Assembly (NCBI GenBank): GCA_949318235.1
Contig: OX439132.1
Coordinates: 19,371,533 to 19,435,532 of the forward strand
Reading direction: 5' to 3'
Length of the DNA: 64,000 nucleotides
DNA from: Ecdyonurus torrentis
Lineage: Eukaryota > Arthropoda > Insecta > Ephemeroptera > Heptageniidae
Part shown: positions 1-12,631 of the stretch, piece after piece
Layout of the letters: each line of letters begins with the position of its first letter
Position numbering within the stretch: the stretch's first letter is position 1
Program-made: the position numbers and the translations under genes
Notes under the pieces: model-generated
Databases searched by the model: none
What the model saw: only the letters and a program-made list of their open reading frames with translations
Told to the model about the DNA's origin: nothing

Positions 1-742
<742 letters not shown>

Positions 743-1076
743 TTAAGGCAAGAAATCAGGTACTACGGGATTTAACTAAAAAGTTTTAAAGCACGAAATA
801 TCTGAAATTTTGCACAGTGATACATTACTATATCTTCAAAAATATAAAAATTTTGGGGGGTCACCATGCTAGATTCTGAATTATGTTTTTTTGAGGTTTT
901 AGTCCCATAAGAGCCCATGTTAATTTCATTAATTGTTTTCTCTCTTATCTGATGGTAATGATCTATAAAATTTTTTATCATAGGTAGCTGCTACCATCAA
1001 CTTTCAAGGGACATTACAAGTTTGGAAGTTTTATTTTTAGATATTGAGATGCAAGCCATCTGAATACAACCATTAA
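743..1076 (+). mobile_element. Family C MITE, copy 1 (TTAA-flanked)
   Basis: A unit of about 330 bp running from TTAAGGC near 743 to ATACAACCATTAA at 1076. It shares most of its length with copies at 1825-2217 (opposite strand), 51691-51997 and 61317-61611 (opposite strand); conserved words include CCATGTTAATTTCATTAATT and CTTATCTGATGGT. The TTAA at both ends suggests a piggyBac-type target, but the termini (GGC/GGG) are not the classic CCC. Confidence 0.75.
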
Positions 1077-1824
1077 AGCTTTCGTCATATTCATATAATA
1101 CATTATATATATAATTATATATATCATGCAACTTTTATAAAAGATGACAAATGGATTAAAATACACATCTATAGTACTTTACTTTTGTTTGTAAGAACAT
1201 TATTTTAATGGACACACAAATTACAGTATAAACAGAAATTTAGTTCAATATTTTGATACTATTTTCTTGATCTAAAGTTAACTATGAACAGATTGTTTAA
1301 AACAACGATTTACTTTTAATTAATTAACTAAATGTTTCGATGTTTAATCTTCTACAAAAGAGTGATTTTTAAATTGGTTTGGATTTAAAGGAAATAAAAA
1401 AGAAGCATGATCGGAAGTTCATCATTTTTTAGTTTTTCAGCGTTAGCAATCTATTAAAGAGGATACTATGCTATGATACTCGCGCTTTAAAATAAAAAAT
1501 ATTTTAGATCGCTTCAAGGCTTTTAAAGAAATAACAAAGAAAACATAGCGTATGAACATATATATATATTTTTTTTTACATAATTGCTTTTTACATTTTT
1601 TTTCTGTATCGTTTTTGTACTTTTGTATTGTTTTCATGTCTTAAATTAATAATAATTACTTTTAAAAAGTGTTTTAAAGGTTTAAAATGATGTAAAGTAT
1701 AATATTACGTTTCAAAAATTGAAGTATGAAAATTTATTAAGCGTAGACATTTGACAGATCAAGAATTTTGAAGAACTTGTTTATTACATTTTTGATTGAA
1801 CACTAAAATTGGTAATACTAACAA
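1077..1824. other. AT-rich spacer between the two inverted family C copies
   Basis: No coding sequence or repeat recognised; short T-runs near 1570 and 1600. Confidence 0.5.
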
Positions 1825-2217
1825 TTAAGGGTCCTAGTAAAATGGCTTTTATCTCAAAATATTAAAAGAAAACTTCCATGCTTTATGAAGCCATTTGACA
1901 TAAGAAAGTAAATAGCAACAGATACCTATACGGTAAACTTTTATGAACCCGCGACCATCTGATAAGAGAGAAAATAGTTACTGAAATTAACACGAGCTCT
2001 TATGGCACTAAAACTTTAGAAAAATCATAATTTGAAATCTATCATAGTAACCTCTCTCTCTCTCTCTCTCCCTCTCTCTCCCTCTCTACATTTTTGAAGA
2101 TATAATATATCTTCATTATATATATGATCCTAATGTATCACTGCAGAAAATTTCAGATTTTTCTTTTTTTTATAAATTTTAAAGTCAAATCCCATGGCAT
2201 CTGATTTCCCACCTTAA
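1825..2217 (-). mobile_element. Family C MITE, copy 2 (inverted, expanded by microsatellites)
   Basis: Reverse-orientation copy of the unit at 743-1076, again bounded by TTAA (1825-1828 and 2214-2217). It is longer than its relatives because a (CT)n tract (2051-2086) and a TA-rich stretch expanded inside it. Together copies 1 and 2 form an inverted pair with a spacer of about 750 bp. Confidence 0.75.
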
Positions 2218-2806
2218 ATAGTAGCCTATTTATTTTGAATACGATTTCAGGAAAAGCGTCTTGTCATACAAGCTATACAATTGTTATACCAATAATGGTA
2301 ACAAATTTAACTAAATTATAACAAAAACATACACAAGATTTTTTAGAATCTTAAATCTAATTTAGGTTGTTCAATTTTCTCTATGTATCAATTAAGTGAT
2401 TTCTTAATTTATTTTAAGTCAAAAGTAATTATACGGACACATACACTTACGCAAGTAATATTATGTATGAGTTTTAGTGGCAGGCGTTGAAATGTTCCCT
2501 ATGGCTACCGTCTAAGTAGAACCCTCGTCATTGTGAAAACTAATGCAACTGACTTGCTCTCAACGCTGTACGTTTCAAGGAGGAAAACAATTTAAATATA
2601 TAGCAATTGAAAACATAAAAAATTCAAACAAAATAATACTGCAGTGTTTTTAGAAGAGACGTATAATACAGAAAGAAGACACTATATAATTTATGCTGTA
2701 TTTATTATATTACAGCTAGAAACAATGAGTAATTTGTAATATCTATTTTAATATTTGTATTATGATGTTATATGTTTTCTACAATATGAGTATTTGTTGC
2801 AATATG
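2218..2806. other. AT-rich, nothing recognised
   Basis: Only weak family J-like words near the right edge, before family A copy 1. Confidence 0.45.
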
Positions 2807-3150
2807 TTAAAGCCATAGACCACATAAAACAACATGTGCTTTTTAATGAATGAACATGAAATGGGATCTTTGAAACTGTTGACAATTTTTACCTGAATGT
2901 TAATGTAGCCACACGAGAGAACGTGAAAATACTGTGAAGTATTCAATTTACGCGTAAAATTTCATGTTTATGACGTCAGAAACATGCAAAAATTAGTATG
3001 AAAATGTTATGCGGGTTGCATAAATCGAAATTTCTGATTACTGCTACAGAGCTACAGTTGGGTTTTGAGACAAACTAAAGTTACTTATGTAAGTCCCATC
3101 AAGTTTTTGTGATATAAATGCTTATGTTTTTCTCTGGTTTATTCTTTTAA
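2807..3150 (+). mobile_element. Family A MITE, copy 1 (TTAA-flanked)
   Basis: About 344 bp. The left end reads TTAAAGCCATAGACCACAT and the right end, inverted, is a close match (TTAAA.GAATAAACCAGAGA). Homologous copies lie at 10476-10805 (opposite strand), 43096-43806 and 60224-60530 (opposite strand). The centre carries TGACGTCAGAAACATG. There is no coding capacity. TTAA bounds both ends. Confidence 0.8.
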
Positions 3151-3300
3151 TATGAAAATTATGTTGCTAAAATATGGCTAACACAATTATTTCGTATATA
3201 CACGGAAATAATAAATTACGTAATTTATGTTGCATTTATGTCATTATAGTTTTAATTATGTTAAATTAGAACAACACAAATAATTATACTGTTCAAAGTA

Positions 3301-3414
3301 AATGCTATTAGATAAATTATAAATCAATGACTTCGGCCAAATTAGCGTTGATATTTAGGTGTGTTAGGATATTACACATTTTTTTTTTTTGTTCAAGGTG
3401 TTCTACACCTTTAA
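3301..3414 (+). mobile_element. Family D MITE fragment, copy 1
   Basis: Right half of family D: ATCAATGAC, CGGCCAAAT, GTGTTAGGATATTACACA, a T-run, then AAGGTGTTCTACACCTTTAA. It matches 9125-9237 and 32985-33107. The left arm is not recognisable. It directly follows family A copy 1 and a family J fragment. Confidence 0.65.
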
Positions 3415-5255
3415 GTGCTTATTTTTGTCCTTTTCCTTCATTTATTTTTGTCAGCGTATTGTACTGTACACCGTGATGGCGTTATCATATAGGGTCTATG
3501 CATCATGTTAAAGTCAACGACGTCATGTTTGGATCACTCAATAACATGAGTCGCTTTGGAAAATTACTCATTTTAACAGTTTAAAAATACTAACCAATAT
3601 TTTTGAGATCAAAAAGTAAAGTATGTGGATTTTTTTTGGCAAATAATTAACTGATTTCGCAAAGAAAATAGCCAAAAACAAAGTTTTTTCAATGCTGAGC
3701 AATGTTATTCATTACTCCAGTATGGCATCCAAGCACACTAAATATGACGTCATGCGGATTTACCCTATAATTGGAAAATATAAAAACGATCCTCCTTATA
3801 CAAAAACGTCATAAAGTGATTACATATTCAGGTATAGATAAAACAAAATCATAAAAGGAAGTGATTTTTTTTTCATTTAAGTAAAGAAAAGATAAGCGTT
3901 CTCCTTTAATCATAAATTTTAAACTATCTTGAAAATTGTATTCATCCCCTAAAGAATAATGAGAAGAAAATATATGGGATACCTGCATAAAAATACTACA
4001 TGCATTTTTTTAAGTACTTTATTTCTAATCTCTTAAATTTTTACTAAATATACTTTGTTATAGATATGCTGGTGAAAATTTTTAATTAAAAAAATGTAGA
4101 CAGAAAAATAAATTTTCTTCAAAATAAAATGGCCGTAAGGAGAGTAATTAGTGTACAATACTTTTTTTTTAATATAAAAAAAGGATAATTATTTTTAAGT
4201 ATGTCTCTTTTTCTTTGCTTTTAAGAAAGAAAGAAAGAAAAAAAAAGGGCCAACTTTCTCATGGCAATGCGATAAAATTTATGATAAAGCTAAATAAAAG
4301 TCTAAAGTCTGGAAGGCTTAAAATGATATTAAAGTGACATATTTTTTAAAACTTGGAATTTTTAGCTTAGCAGAGAAACATCAAATAAATTATTTTTTAA
4401 TCCCTTTTGTTTTTCTTTGCAAGCAAAAAACATCCAATCGAAAATAATAATATTAAGTTTGCTTTCTTTTATTTTCGTGTTTTCTATATTCTTAGTATTT
4501 TGAAATGATTTTGTTTCTGCCAAAAACTTCTAAAAATATGAAAGAAATTTAGTTTCCTTTTTCTATAATTTTAATGATTAATAATATTTAAAAATATATA
4601 TATATAATATATAAAATGCTAAATGTTTATATATAAAAAAATACTTATTTTTATTATTTAGGAATCTATATTATATAAGTTATCCCAAAGATTAAAAACC
4701 CAGTAAAGACATATTAGTGGGTAAACTACAGGCCTCTTTCATGTATTATTAATGTAAATGGAAAGTGCAATAATTGTACTGTAGAAATAATTTGGTGTTG
4801 GTGTTACAGAAGAAAAAAGAAAAGAACTCATAATAACAATAATAGTATAATAACCTCCCCCCTGGAACATTAACATGCTATATGTGCTACAGTTCTACCT
4901 ATAGTTAAAAAAAAATCTACAAAACTTTATTTCCTTATTTCCAGTCTCGTACTAATCAAAATGCAATAACAGAATTACACTTGTGTAGGTTATAATGGAA
5001 TTATCAATTTTTTTAACATACTAAGTTTACATACGAAAAATACAAAATACAAACTTATAATTATAATACACAATACACACATATTAGTGCGAGAGCAACA
5101 TTACTGTATGGTCACACACTGTAATATACGTTTACTGCCCATGGGTGTAACCATGTACAGTACATTAATTAATTTGTCCATATCAGTATGTAGCATTGCC
5201 ATATAAGACAATGAAGTAAAATGTTATATAATCATAGTGTCTGTAGGTACATTTG

Positions 5256-5288
<33 letters not shown>

Positions 5289-5523
5289 AAAGCTGTATTT
5301 TGCTGAGACAATTATGTCATGATGATTCTAGGCCACCGTGATGTACAAACCACTGGGCTTTGGAGTACTGATCGTTTTGTTGGCATGGTCTCGCAACGTC
5401 CATCTCTGCCGCTAATTACCTAAATGTTAGACATATATAGCTTTAGTATTTGAAGCAATTAGGCATCACAATCTTGTTAAGTAATAATCTTGACAAGTAT
5501 TGCACACGAAGTCTAACTTACTC
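3415..5523. other. AT-rich, no gene; possible weak foldback
   Basis: Poly-A at 5258-5284. At 3495-3545 and 3725-3770 the words TATAGGGT, GACGTCAT and TTTGGAT/CTTGGAT recur in inverted order, suggesting an eroded foldback with TGACGTCA at 3745. Confidence 0.4.
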
Positions 5524-5853
5524 TTAAAGCCCTTGTCAACTTACTTTTTTATCATTTAGAATACTAGATTGATAATTACCATACCTTATTATCCATGAAT
5601 TAGACACCAACACGTTGATTTTGAATTTCTATGAATTTAGATATTTAGGCTTGATAAATTTAAGCCCCTCCCTCAATGTACCCCATCGGTACATTGTGAC
5701 GTCATGAGATACGTGAAATAACCTTCAAAAAGAAAATAAATAAAAATAAATAGAAAATCAACGTATTGGTATCTAGTTCATGGATAATAAGGTATAGTAA
5801 TTATCAATCTAGGATTCTAAATGATAAAAAAAGTAAGTTGACAAGGGCTTTAA
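5524..5853. mobile_element. Foldback MITE E with inverted arms of about 97 bp
   Basis: Arms 5524-5625 and 5753-5853 are near-identical inverted copies starting TTAAAGCCCTTGTCAACTTA, with TTAA at both extreme ends. The loop of about 130 bp contains CGGTACATTGTGACGTCATG. The arms are so alike that the insertion, or a conversion between them, must be recent. A 111-codon open frame starting in the right arm is not supported as a gene. Confidence 0.85.
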
Positions 5854-8640
5854 GTTTAACATTTCTTTTGATGAATTATACCTTTATTATTCTGTCTGAA
5901 TACGTGGAAATAAGATATCATTTGTTTTTCATTCCTGATTGTAAAAATAACAAATTGCTAGCATTCCTTCTTCTTATAATGTTTATTTTTTTACACCTGA
6001 TCCCATTTTTTTTCTTGTTCTTATTTTTATCAATATTTAAGATGCGTCGCAAGATGTTGGTCTTACCGAATCGTATCGTAGGTCATTTTTGTGGTGAATA
6101 ATGGAAGCTATCAATGCTGCATTACTAGATTAATAAAGCTTTTATTAAATACGTGATAAGAATGTATTTTGTTAAACAATTTTTGTACAATTTCTTAGCT
6201 TTGTATACAACACGTTTTGTCATAAATAAACTATATACTTTACATACTCGCATGACTTTTTTTTATATTATATTTTTGGTAAATTTTGTCTTATTCAATT
6301 GTATTTTATATAATGTTAAATAGTGGGTATAAAATTTAAAAAATGTAGGTATAAAAATTTAAGACATAAAATGTGACTATAAAAATAAATTTACATTGCA
6401 AAAAAAGAATGTAAATATTGTAAAACATGTGTAGCAGAACTTCAAGCTATAATATAAAAACGCTCCCCACCCCCCATCCCCCTTTTTTATAGTAATATTT
6501 TACAATAGTACAGCATTTTTCTAGTTGGTGAATTGTTGTTTCTTTTTACGTGAGCAGAAATCAAGGAAATTTAATTTGATTTATTTATTTACACATTTTC
6601 AGGGGTTTGCACCGTTAATTCTTTTAAAACTTTAATCTTGAACGAATAGTAGTAATGTTTTTTGTTTTGTTTGTTTCTTCTATTTAAAAATAACGAAATT
6701 TTTATTTCAATTTTGAAATTATTTGGGGAAAAAAAGTATTCACCTACAAAGTTGTTTTCTTTATTATTTACTTTTATACAAATACAATTTATTCAAATTA
6801 ATTTATTCATTGTATTATACATTATAAATTATAATATATTATATTCGTTGTATGTATGTTACTTATACTATAAGCTTCTAAACATTATAATAACACAATA
6901 TACAAATTAAATTTACTTTTAAGTAGTTTAGTTCAAGGAAAATCTGTTAAGTAGTGACTTAAATAGAAAATTAATTTGACTTAAGGCGTATTGACGTATT
7001 CATATTTAAATACTAATTAAGCTAAGTATAATACGTATTTGCTAATTAGGTTTATTTTTATAAATAATTTTTATAATAAATGAGACACTGGATCCATAAA
7101 TAACACTTTAAAAAGTTGAAGTCACCGATTTTCTTCAAATTTTCAATAAATGTGTATATAAGTAACTTTAGTAATTACCCGAAATATTTTTGCCCACAAA
7201 CAATTTTGGCGGGAAATATGGCACTTTCAAATTTTTGAATTGTACCAACGTATAGTGCCTAAGGTACTAGTTGGTAGAAATGGGAACCATTTTAATCAGG
7301 ATATCCATTTAACGTAACAAGTAAATAGTCATAGTTACTCGTTCTACAATATAATTATATTATATATAAAATAAAAAAATAAAAAAAGAATACCATGCAT
7401 GCATACGGATATACCACATAATACTATACGTAACTCATGGAATAGTTTCTCTTTACCCAATTATGAGTAAATAACAGCCACATATGAATTAAATTACAAA
7501 AATACTCATCCTATTTTTTTCCTGTATACTAGTACAATGATTTTTTAATTATTTATTATATTATAACTTACTAATTTTTGCAAGGAAAACAAATTATTTT
7601 AAGTAGCACAATAAAATTAAATAAAAAAAAATTTGTTAGTTAAAGAACGATGAAATCAACGACGAAGGGGAAATATAAACAACTTTAAGAGATTTTGTTA
7701 TCCCAAGTAAATTACTGTAAATTTCTGGATAACAACTAACACACACTAAAATCACAAAATTCATTAAATATATAAAAAGATAAATGTTATTTACTCATTA
7801 AATGAATTAAAACTTAAATAGAATTCTTTTTTTTCCCTCTGTAAATTTTAATTATCTATTTCTCGTTCAAACACTTAAACAAATTAAAAGATAACAAAAG
7901 TAAAAAAAAAAATAATAATAAAATAAACTCGGTATTAATAAATGAAAATGTTATAGAAGAGTTTAAATAAAATTATATTATAACAGTAAATGCCTTAGAG
8001 ACTTACTAATTAGTGCTAATATGTGTAAAGTAATTAATTCATTTTATTTCTTCTTTAATTTTGTTATTTCTTTTTTCATATGTATTTGGCTTAAGCTCTT
8101 GTGCATTCTAATAAAACAATTATATTAAAAAATATATTTTACTTTAAATACTCAACTGTCATCATTTCATAATATTTTTATATTGTATACATAAAATTCT
8201 TTCTTTCTTTTACAATTTAATTATAAACAAATACTTACATAATTTGTGTAATGTTTAAAAATAATTTATATAAATAAAGTAAAGCTGAAATCCATTCACT
8301 TTTTATAGTAAATTTTGCTGCTTATATACTGTTTGACTTGTTATCCTAAACAATTTAATATCACTCAGCAACATTAAAAGCTTTAAAAAAATCCGAATTT
8401 TCAATTTTTATCATCAATTTAAGTAAAAATATAACCCAATGGATTTTCTGATATTTCTTCACACGTCAAAAGACGCTTCTTTAATGTAAAGCTTCTAAAA
8501 CAACATAACAACTAAAGCGGCTTAAATTGCTTTTAAGGTTTTTTTTAAAGGCAGTACTTTTTTTATATTTCAAATCACTAGTAAGTTCAGATTATAGATA
8601 TTTTAAGAATTTTTTTAACATAATATATAAATCGTCCTGG
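5854..8640. other. AT-rich, no gene or repeat recognised
   Basis: Highly AT-rich DNA with hydrophobic chance open frames (for example 6662-6910). No splice-flanked exon candidates were noted. Confidence 0.5.
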
Positions 8641-8749
8641 TCGCGTCCAAAGGGTTTATCTCCATTGATCAGCAAATCGCTTTAGGGCGTATCTCCAATG
8701 ATCAGCAATTTGCTGATCAATGGAGATATATTATGCCCTTTTGACGCGA
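8641..8749. mobile_element. Foldback element G, 109 bp, with a third internal copy of the arm motif
   Basis: TCGCGTCCAAAGGG plus TATCTCCATTGATCAGCAAA on the left is mirrored on the right by TTTGCTGATCAATGGAGATA plus CCCTTTTGACGCGA. A third partial copy (GGCGTATCTCCAATGATCAGC) lies between the arms, so the stem can pair in two registers. No target duplication is clear. Confidence 0.7.
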
Positions 8750-8963
8750 TGAAATATTATTTATAATAGCTAGCTTACTATATGAATCAATGGTTGCATT
8801 ATGCTATGTATTTTATTACATGAACATTTTAAAAGAAGATTGTATTCAATCAATTTTATCACACCGTGCGTGGACATGACTTACTTCCACGAATTGCATA
8901 GAAAATTTAAATATATTATTTATTTTAAACTTCTATAATTTATTTTGTGAAAAAAAAAAATAG

Positions 8964-9237
8964 TTAAAAGCGTAGATAACAAAACCTAAATACCAACGTG
9001 GATTTCATTGAGTTCTAATTTATTTTTATTTTCCATTCACAAAAAGGCAGATGTGTCTTGATAGCTAGCTTGTTTTACGCGCACGTGGATCAGCAACCAG
9101 TAACGTCACTGCCCGCATCCACTATTTCGTGAATGGAAATAAATTAGAAATAAATTGCTCCGGTCAAATGAACATCGATTTTTAGGTTTGTTAAGATATT
9201 AGACAAGTTTTTTGTTCAAGGTGTTCTATGTCTTTAA
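8964..9237. mobile_element. Family D MITE, copy 2 (full foldback)
   Basis: A 274-bp foldback bounded by TTAA at 8964-8967 and 9234-9237. The left arm (AACAAAACCTAAATACCAACG, then ATTTTCCATTCACAAA) is the inverse of the right arm (TTTCGTGAATGGAAA, then GATTTTTAGGTTTGTT). The loop is GC-richer and holds ACGCGCACGTGG and GTAACGTCACTG. This is the only copy where both ends are visible. Confidence 0.7.
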
Positions 9238-10059
9238 TTAAATAATTATTAAATTTTGTTGTTCTCATATTTGTATTCTAAAAATATAGCAGTTGTAAAC
9301 AAACAATTAACTATAGGGATAAGTTAATATATTTTATATATTAATATTTACTATGTGATAGGAAAAAATTAGTGGCTTTATATACATTCATACAATCACT
9401 TGTATACATTTTATATGCAGTAATAAAGTTTTATATCATCAATAATATTTCCACACATATAAACAAAGTTTATTTTGGTTGTTTATTGATACGTGATTGA
9501 TGTATCAATGTGCCTGCCAGCATGTCAAAATGTCAATAAAACAGATCAATTTATAATTTTTAAATTTATTCATGCATAACGTATAACATCATATCATATA
9601 CATTTAGTTTTTAGTTGAAAATTTAAACTAAATATTCTATAGATTTTTTTTTCATTATCTTTTATTATACTATTCTGCTTGGCTGTTTTGTTTCTGATTT
9701 GATTTCTACTTTTTTTTTTTTTTAGCTTTTAGGATAACGTTTTACTTTGACTGATATTGAATGTTGTGAACAGCAGTTTTGTTACTAACTTTAACTTTTG
9801 ATCTTTTACATTAAAATATTACTATTTAATAATTATATTACACACAAAAAATGAAAAAGGTCAAGTATATTTTTTTAAGAAAATTGTGTAGTTAAAATTC
9901 ATGATTAATAACATGGAGCAAAAAAAAAAATTTAAAATTTAAAGTTGCGTGGTACACATTTTTTTTAGTATTATTATTATTATTTTTTTAATGCTTAATC
10001 AATAGGGAGGTGGGCAAAAAGTCTGTTGAGAATTTTTTTCCTTCTACGTCCTGGTCATA
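9238..10059. other. AT-rich, nothing recognised
   Basis: T-runs near 9710 and 9960; no coding or repeat structure seen. Confidence 0.45.
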
Positions 10060-10445
10060 CACTGTAAGAATAAAGTAAGTGATTTATGCTACATTTATGT
10101 CATTATAGCATAAATGTTGAATAATGCTGTTCGTAAACCCTGTTCTTTGCTCCTAAAATGACGATCAGCTATGGTTAATCAAATGGAATGCGCATTTTTT
10201 GGTGCAAGAGAACAGGGTTTACGAACAACATTATTACTTAAAGTACCCTATAAACGGACAAAAATAAATATGTAATAATTATACTAGCTCATTTTTAGCG
10301 CCATTTGCTCCATACTGCATAATTAATATGTTACATAGAAAAAATATTGTATTGTACAGCATAATTAATTATGTTGTTTCAATTTAGCATTAATTATGCT
10401 AGAATGACATAAATGTAGCATAACTTATGTAATCTATTCTTTCTG
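10060..10445. repeat. Inverted pair with arms of about 55 bp flanking a small hairpin
   Basis: CACTGTAAGAATAAAGTAAG then TTATGCTACATTTATGTCATT at 10060-10115 is mirrored at about 10390-10445 (AATGACATAAATGTAGCATAA then ATTCTTTCTGTG). Identity is high but not perfect. It overlaps repeat J, so the boundaries of the two cannot be separated by eye. Confidence 0.5.
10120..10234. mobile_element. Small hairpin MITE I, 115 bp
   Basis: Arms AATAATGCTGTTCGTAAACC... and ...GGTTTACGAACAACATTATT are near-perfect inverse copies of about 34 bp, ending at GCTCC / GGTGC around a unique loop of about 45 bp. It lies inside the 10060-10445 inverted pair. No distinct target duplication is visible. Confidence 0.7.
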
Positions 10446-10912
10446 TGATAATTATGCTGTACAACTACATAATGTTTAAAGGAATAGACCAGAGAAAACA
10501 TAAGCATTTATATCACAAAACTTTTAATGGGATTTACATAAATGACTTTAGTTTGTCTCAAAACCCCGTAGCAGTGATCAGAAAATTTCAATTTATGCAA
10601 CCCGCACAACATTTTCATACTAATTTTTGCACGTTTCTGACGTCATAAACATGAATTTTCACGCAAATTGCATACTTTACAGTTTTTTCGCGCTCTCTCA
10701 TGGGCTACATAACATTCTGGTAAAAATTGTCATCCGTTTTGAAGATCCCATTTCATGTTTATTTATTAAAAAGCACTTGTTGTTTTATGTGGTCTATGGT
10801 TTTAAGCTATGTAACATTATGCAGTATAGCATAAATCATGTTGTACTAAAGAAATGTTGCTGAAATGAGCCAGTATAATTATTACGTATTTATTCTTGTC
10901 CGGGCACGAAGT
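10255..10912. repeat. AT-rich inverted repeat J carrying family A copy 2
   Basis: Left arm GGACAAAAATAAATATGTAA at 10256 onward recurs inverted at 10865-10910 (TTACGTATTTATTCTTGTCC). DNA between the left arm and the family A insert also resembles the flank of family A copy 1 (about 3151-3300), so J is an older repeat into which A inserted or with which it spread. A similar arm occurs at 31210-31250. Confidence 0.5.
10476..10805 (-). mobile_element. Family A MITE, copy 2 (nested in an older repeat)
   Basis: Reverse copy bounded by TTAA at 10476-10479 and 10802-10805, with ends TTAAAGGAATAGACCAGAG and GTGGTCTATGG. It keeps the central TGACGTCA at 10638-10645. The short open frames across it are by-products, since the other copies do not conserve them. 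It sits inside the inverted repeat J (10255-10912). Confidence 0.8.
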
Positions 10913-11942
10913 AAAATTTGCAATAAAGCAATAAATGTGCTTGCATGGTACATTGAAATTATTACTTCATGTGAATAGAGCTTATATGAATTTCCAATAA
11001 ATTGCCAGATTAGATGTGTGATAGAAAAACATTAACACGTTGATGAAACTTCATTAAATGACATAGCCATCCTTTGTTTGGTGTACATAATACATGAGTA
11101 ATATTTGAGTTATAATAACTTGATGAAATGAGCATTTCCCCAGTACGAAATGGTTTTGCTTGGTTAGATCGTTCAGCAAAGTTATAACACGCCACAAGTC
11201 AAACTAACTTGAGACAGGGGTTAATTGAGGGGAAAAGGTCGGAAACATCTCAAGCCCTACTTTCGTAAATGAACTACTCGATTAATTTTCCATTATCCAC
11301 TGTATTATCTATATAATTATAAATTAACATTTTAAATAGATATTTATAAAATTATAAAAATTTAGATATCATCTATATAACATTTTCTAAACTAATCTAA
11401 AAATTATAGTTTTCATTTTATAAAGGTATAAAGCCATGTATTATATGTTTCTTATAAAAAAAATATTATTAATATTTATAATAGTTTATATATTTTTTTG
11501 ATTATTTTATAAAACAGTTTAATATATTAAGAGAGTAAATAGTTCACGTTTTCAATTTAATTAAGCATTGTACTCGTATACGATTTAAATTATTTAGCCT
11601 CTGTTCATGAAAGAATTATAGTACTTTCATTCATTGAGACCGTTGTGAAAACTGTTGAAAAAAAAATCAATGTAGATTCTTCTATACGTACAGTCGTACA
11701 CACAGAAAAAGTAAACTATGACATTCAAATTCTAAAAAAATGGTAATTACTCGTATTACGACTCAGTCATCTGCCTTGATTGCAAGTCATAATTATGTTT
11801 ACATGATCATAGAAGATAAAACAAAATAGGCATACTATTCTAAAAATAAATAGCAATGGTTGTGAGAAATATAATAAAATTATAGCTGAAATATTAAAAA
11901 CTAAAATACGTACTCTGAGAAAGCAAAATAGTAGAGTCGGGT

Positions 11943-11977
<35 letters not shown>

Positions 11978-12000
11978 AAACATTTTGTACATTGTCAACA
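10913..12000. other. Unassigned DNA with poly-T tract
   Basis: Poly-T at 11948-11974. The stretch 11010-11270 is slightly GC-richer, but no family or gene was recognised. Confidence 0.45.
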
Positions 12001-12113
12001 TTTATGTTTATACATTAAACACTAATGCATAGAGTACCTAAAATTGTCCAAAATTCACTAGTAGAGATTAAACATTTGAAGTGTTTACTCTCTACCAGTG
12101 AATTCACTATACT
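12001..12113 (+). repeat. Dispersed repeat K, copy 1
   Basis: Contains TGTTTATACAT, GAGTACCTAAAATT and a near-palindrome TAAACATTTGAAGTGTTTAC followed by TCTCTA. The same order appears on the opposite strand at 34884-34976. Weak similarity probably extends further. Confidence 0.5.
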
Positions 12114-12382
12114 AGTGGTACGTCTATCAGATAAATGGGTAGATATACTTCACTATAATACTCATGTTTAGGTATGCAAGGTATGCAGTATTCATATAAC
12201 ATTCATGGTACTTATCATACTTAAATCGACACAAACCTCTATACCAGTTTCAATGATTAGTGAAAATACTCTCAAGCTCTGACGTACTATTGATATATTT
12301 CATATAGGTACTCTATAGTCCGCGCCAACTAAGGATGTTCGATATTTCTTAAATAATCATTTATTTGACAAAAAACTGTAAT

Positions 12383-12623
12383 TAGAGAACTTTAACAGAG
12401 AAGCAACATCCCCATGTTTTAGGCAGACCGCAACACTCGACAGTTTTAACATGGCAACGTTGCTTTTTGAAGCATCAATCAGAGGCCAGAAGTGGCTGAT
12501 TTGAGCAACCAATCAGAGAGCGCGCTATAGTAATTTCATCTGCAGTGTTGCCAAGTTTAACGTAATGAGTGTTGCGGGTCTGTGTACGACATGGGGATGT
12601 CGCTTCTCTGTTAAAGTTCTCTA
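12383..12623. mobile_element. hAT-type MITE, 241 bp, intact 8-bp duplication
   Basis: Inverted ends begin TAGAGAACTTTAACAGAGAA and stay nearly identical for about 57 bp (one early mismatch, then a diverged stretch, then GCAACACTC). The flanks are exact 8-bp duplications ACTGTAAT at 12375-12382 and 12624-12631. The interior is GC-richer than the surroundings and has no coding capacity. The perfect duplication suggests fairly recent insertion. The 8-bp duplication points to the hAT superfamily. Confidence 0.9.
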
Positions 12624-12631
12624 ACTGTAAT

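Noticed and set aside
5766..6101. 111-codon hydrophobic open frame
   Set aside because: It starts inside the right arm of foldback E and continues into AT-rich DNA; its hydrophobicity follows from T-rich codons.
6662..6910. Possible mitochondrial-derived membrane protein frame
   Set aside because: It reads like AT-rich mitochondrial protein, but there is no recognisable motif, tRNA or gene order.
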